NCBI GenBank assembly: GCA_040387195.1
Contig: JAZKEF010000017.1
Span: 124,001-188,000 of the forward strand
DNA from: UKL13-3 sp040387195
GTDB lineage: Bacteria; Bacteroidota; Bacteroidia; UKL13-3
Direction of reading: 5' to 3'
DNA: 64,000 bases
The notes beneath the pieces were generated by a model that did not search any database, was not told the origin of the DNA, and saw nothing but the letters and a program-made list of their open reading frames with translations. Made by a program: the position numbers and the translations under genes. Positions 63,069-64,000 of this stretch are shown one piece after another. The stretch's first letter is position 1; every line of letters begins with the position of its first letter.

Positions 63069-63833
63069 ATGCAGATTACTTTTTTAGGAACAGGAACTTC
63101 ACAGGGTGTGCCGCTCATAGCTTGCGATTGCATGGTTTGCACCTCCACTAATGAAAAAGATAAACGATTACGGGCCTCCATTTTGGTGCAGGATCAAGGA
63201 TTGGATATTGTGGTAGACTCAGGTCCCGATTTCAGGCAACAAATGTTGCGTTGCGGAATTCAAAAACTCGATGCACTTATTTTTACGCATGCCCACAAGG
63301 ATCATATTGCCGGCATGGATGATGTACGTGGATTTAATTATAAGATGAAATCAGCCATTGAAGTGTATTGCACCGAGGGCGTGGAGCATCAGTTGCGCCA
63401 GGAGTTTCACTACATCTTCAGCGATTTTAAATACCCGGGGATTCCCGAAATAAAGATTCACCATATTCATAAAGATGCCAATATGGATGTGAAAGGATTG
63501 GCTATTACGCCTATTGAAGTAATGCACTATAAGTTGCCTGTATTGGGTTTCAGGTTCAATAACTTTGTATACATCACCGATGCAAACTTTATCAGCGAGG
63601 CGGAAAAGGAAAAAATTAAAGGATGTGATGCACTCGTGTTAAATGCGCTGCGTAAAGAACAACATGTGTCCCATTTCAGTTTGCAGGAAGCGCTTAATTT
63701 GATTGCAGAACTCAAACCGAAACGGGCTTACCTTACACATATTAGTCACCAATTGGGATTGCATGATGAGGTGAGTAAAGAGCTTCCACCAAATGTGTTT
63801 TTGGCTTACGATAATCAACAAATAGAATGCTAA
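63069..63833 (+). CDS. MBL-fold metallo-hydrolase (PhnP-like)
   Basis: The gene encodes 254 residues. It opens MQITFLGTGTSQGVPLIACD with CxxC-type Cys in CDCMVC. Metal ligands: THAHKDHIAGMDD, a later Asp in YITDANFISEAEK and His in AYLTHISHQLGLH. PhnP itself is a cyclic phosphodiesterase; this housekeeping relative probably hydrolyses phosphodiesters too. It is 1 bp from the next gene and divergent from the gene at 59945-62998 over a 70-bp spacer containing -7-like elements in both directions. Confidence 0.9.
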   Translation: MQITFLGTGTSQGVPLIACDCMVCTSTNEKDKRLRASILVQDQGLDIVVDSGPDFRQQMLRCGIQKLDALIFTHAHKDHIAGMDDVRGFNYKMKSAIEVYCTEGVEHQLRQEFHYIFSDFKYPGIPEIKIHHIHKDANMDVKGLAITPIEVMHYKLPVLGFRFNNFVYITDANFISEAEKEKIKGCDALVLNALRKEQHVSHFSLQEALNLIAELKPKRAYLTHISHQLGLHDEVSKELPPNVFLAYDNQQIEC

Positions 63834-63834
63834 T

Positions 63835-64000
63835 ATGAGCATTCCCAATTCGTTCCATCAGCAATACCCGGTCATTGTCGCACTCTCTCAAAAGCTAAGT
63901 AAACGGGTGGTTGGGGCGGTTTTTGCCGATGCTTATACGTTGAGCAAAGATGAACTGGTTTTGGTTTTTCGACTTGTATCCGGACAGTTTTTTACACTCA
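63835..64000 (+). CDS. Start of an NFACT-type protein (partial, runs off the right edge)
   Basis: The 55 visible codons read MSIPNSFHQQYPVIVALSQK, LSKRVVGAVFADAYTLSKDE and LVLVFRLVSGQFFTL. The pattern (L..QL...L.G......QNKDELVL.F) matches the N-terminus of Bacteroidota NFACT (Rqc2/RqcH-related) proteins, which act in ribosome quality control. It starts 1 bp after the MBL stop, so the two form an operon. Only the beginning is visible, so the call is moderate. Confidence 0.6.
   Translation, partial: MSIPNSFHQQYPVIVALSQKLSKRVVGAVFADAYTLSKDELVLVFRLVSGQFFTL

Overview
The window comes from a member of the Bacteroidota. Four proteins end in the gliding-motility-associated (type B) type IX secretion sorting domain and two in the type A sorting domain. 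Promoters that can be read match the TTG / TAnnTTTG type of this phylum, and the gene content (short NuoG, KTSC, ORF6N and NFACT proteins) fits. It looks like an environmental, non-pathogenic lineage; a genus cannot be given from the sequence alone. There is one 10-base run of N, inside nuoG.

Bases 1 to about 13,300 are an accessory, defence-rich stretch with every gene on the minus strand: a partial AraC regulator, three small single genes (secreted protein, lipoprotein, HNH nuclease) each followed by an imperfect inverted repeat with TAAC/GTTA ends, a TPR membrane protein, and an Abi (HEPN) gene with a divergent small structured RNA. Then comes a tight four-gene operon (MBL hydrolase, trypsin-like protease, small middle component, Rad50-like ATPase) resembling the ABC-three-component conflict systems, and finally an OLD-like ATPase-Toprim protein. 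The Abi module sits between two 128-bp direct repeats that carry the 5' end of the TPR gene. The same boundary motif lies at about 2.5 kb and 13.3 kb.

Bases 13,300 to 14,460 are non-coding and built of tandem and dispersed repeats. Bases 14.5 to 37.4 kb are mixed chromosomal genes: mtaB, two tandem 1.29-kilo-residue PKD adhesin-like proteins, an MFS transporter, a MazF toxin-antitoxin pair, prfC, a TPR protein and a lipoprotein, an SPFH protein, two DEAD-box helicases around a J-domain/KTSC protein, and a small operon with a T9SS type A protein, a membrane LuxR-type regulator and a membrane protein. REP-like palindromes fill many spacers.

Bases 38 to 52.2 kb hold the complete complex I operon, nuoA to nuoN, on the minus strand, with a clpP-like gene between nuoH and nuoI and a readable promoter before nuoA. 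Just beyond nuoN lie a decayed ORF6N gene and a second, degenerate copy of the nuoN 3' end. Bases 52.2 to 64 kb carry a thioredoxin pair, a DUF6588-type protein, a flippase-like membrane protein overlapping a T9SS-sorted endonuclease/phosphatase, two large repeat-built T9SS type B proteins around a rhodanese lipoprotein, a PhnP-like MBL hydrolase, and the start of an NFACT-type protein.
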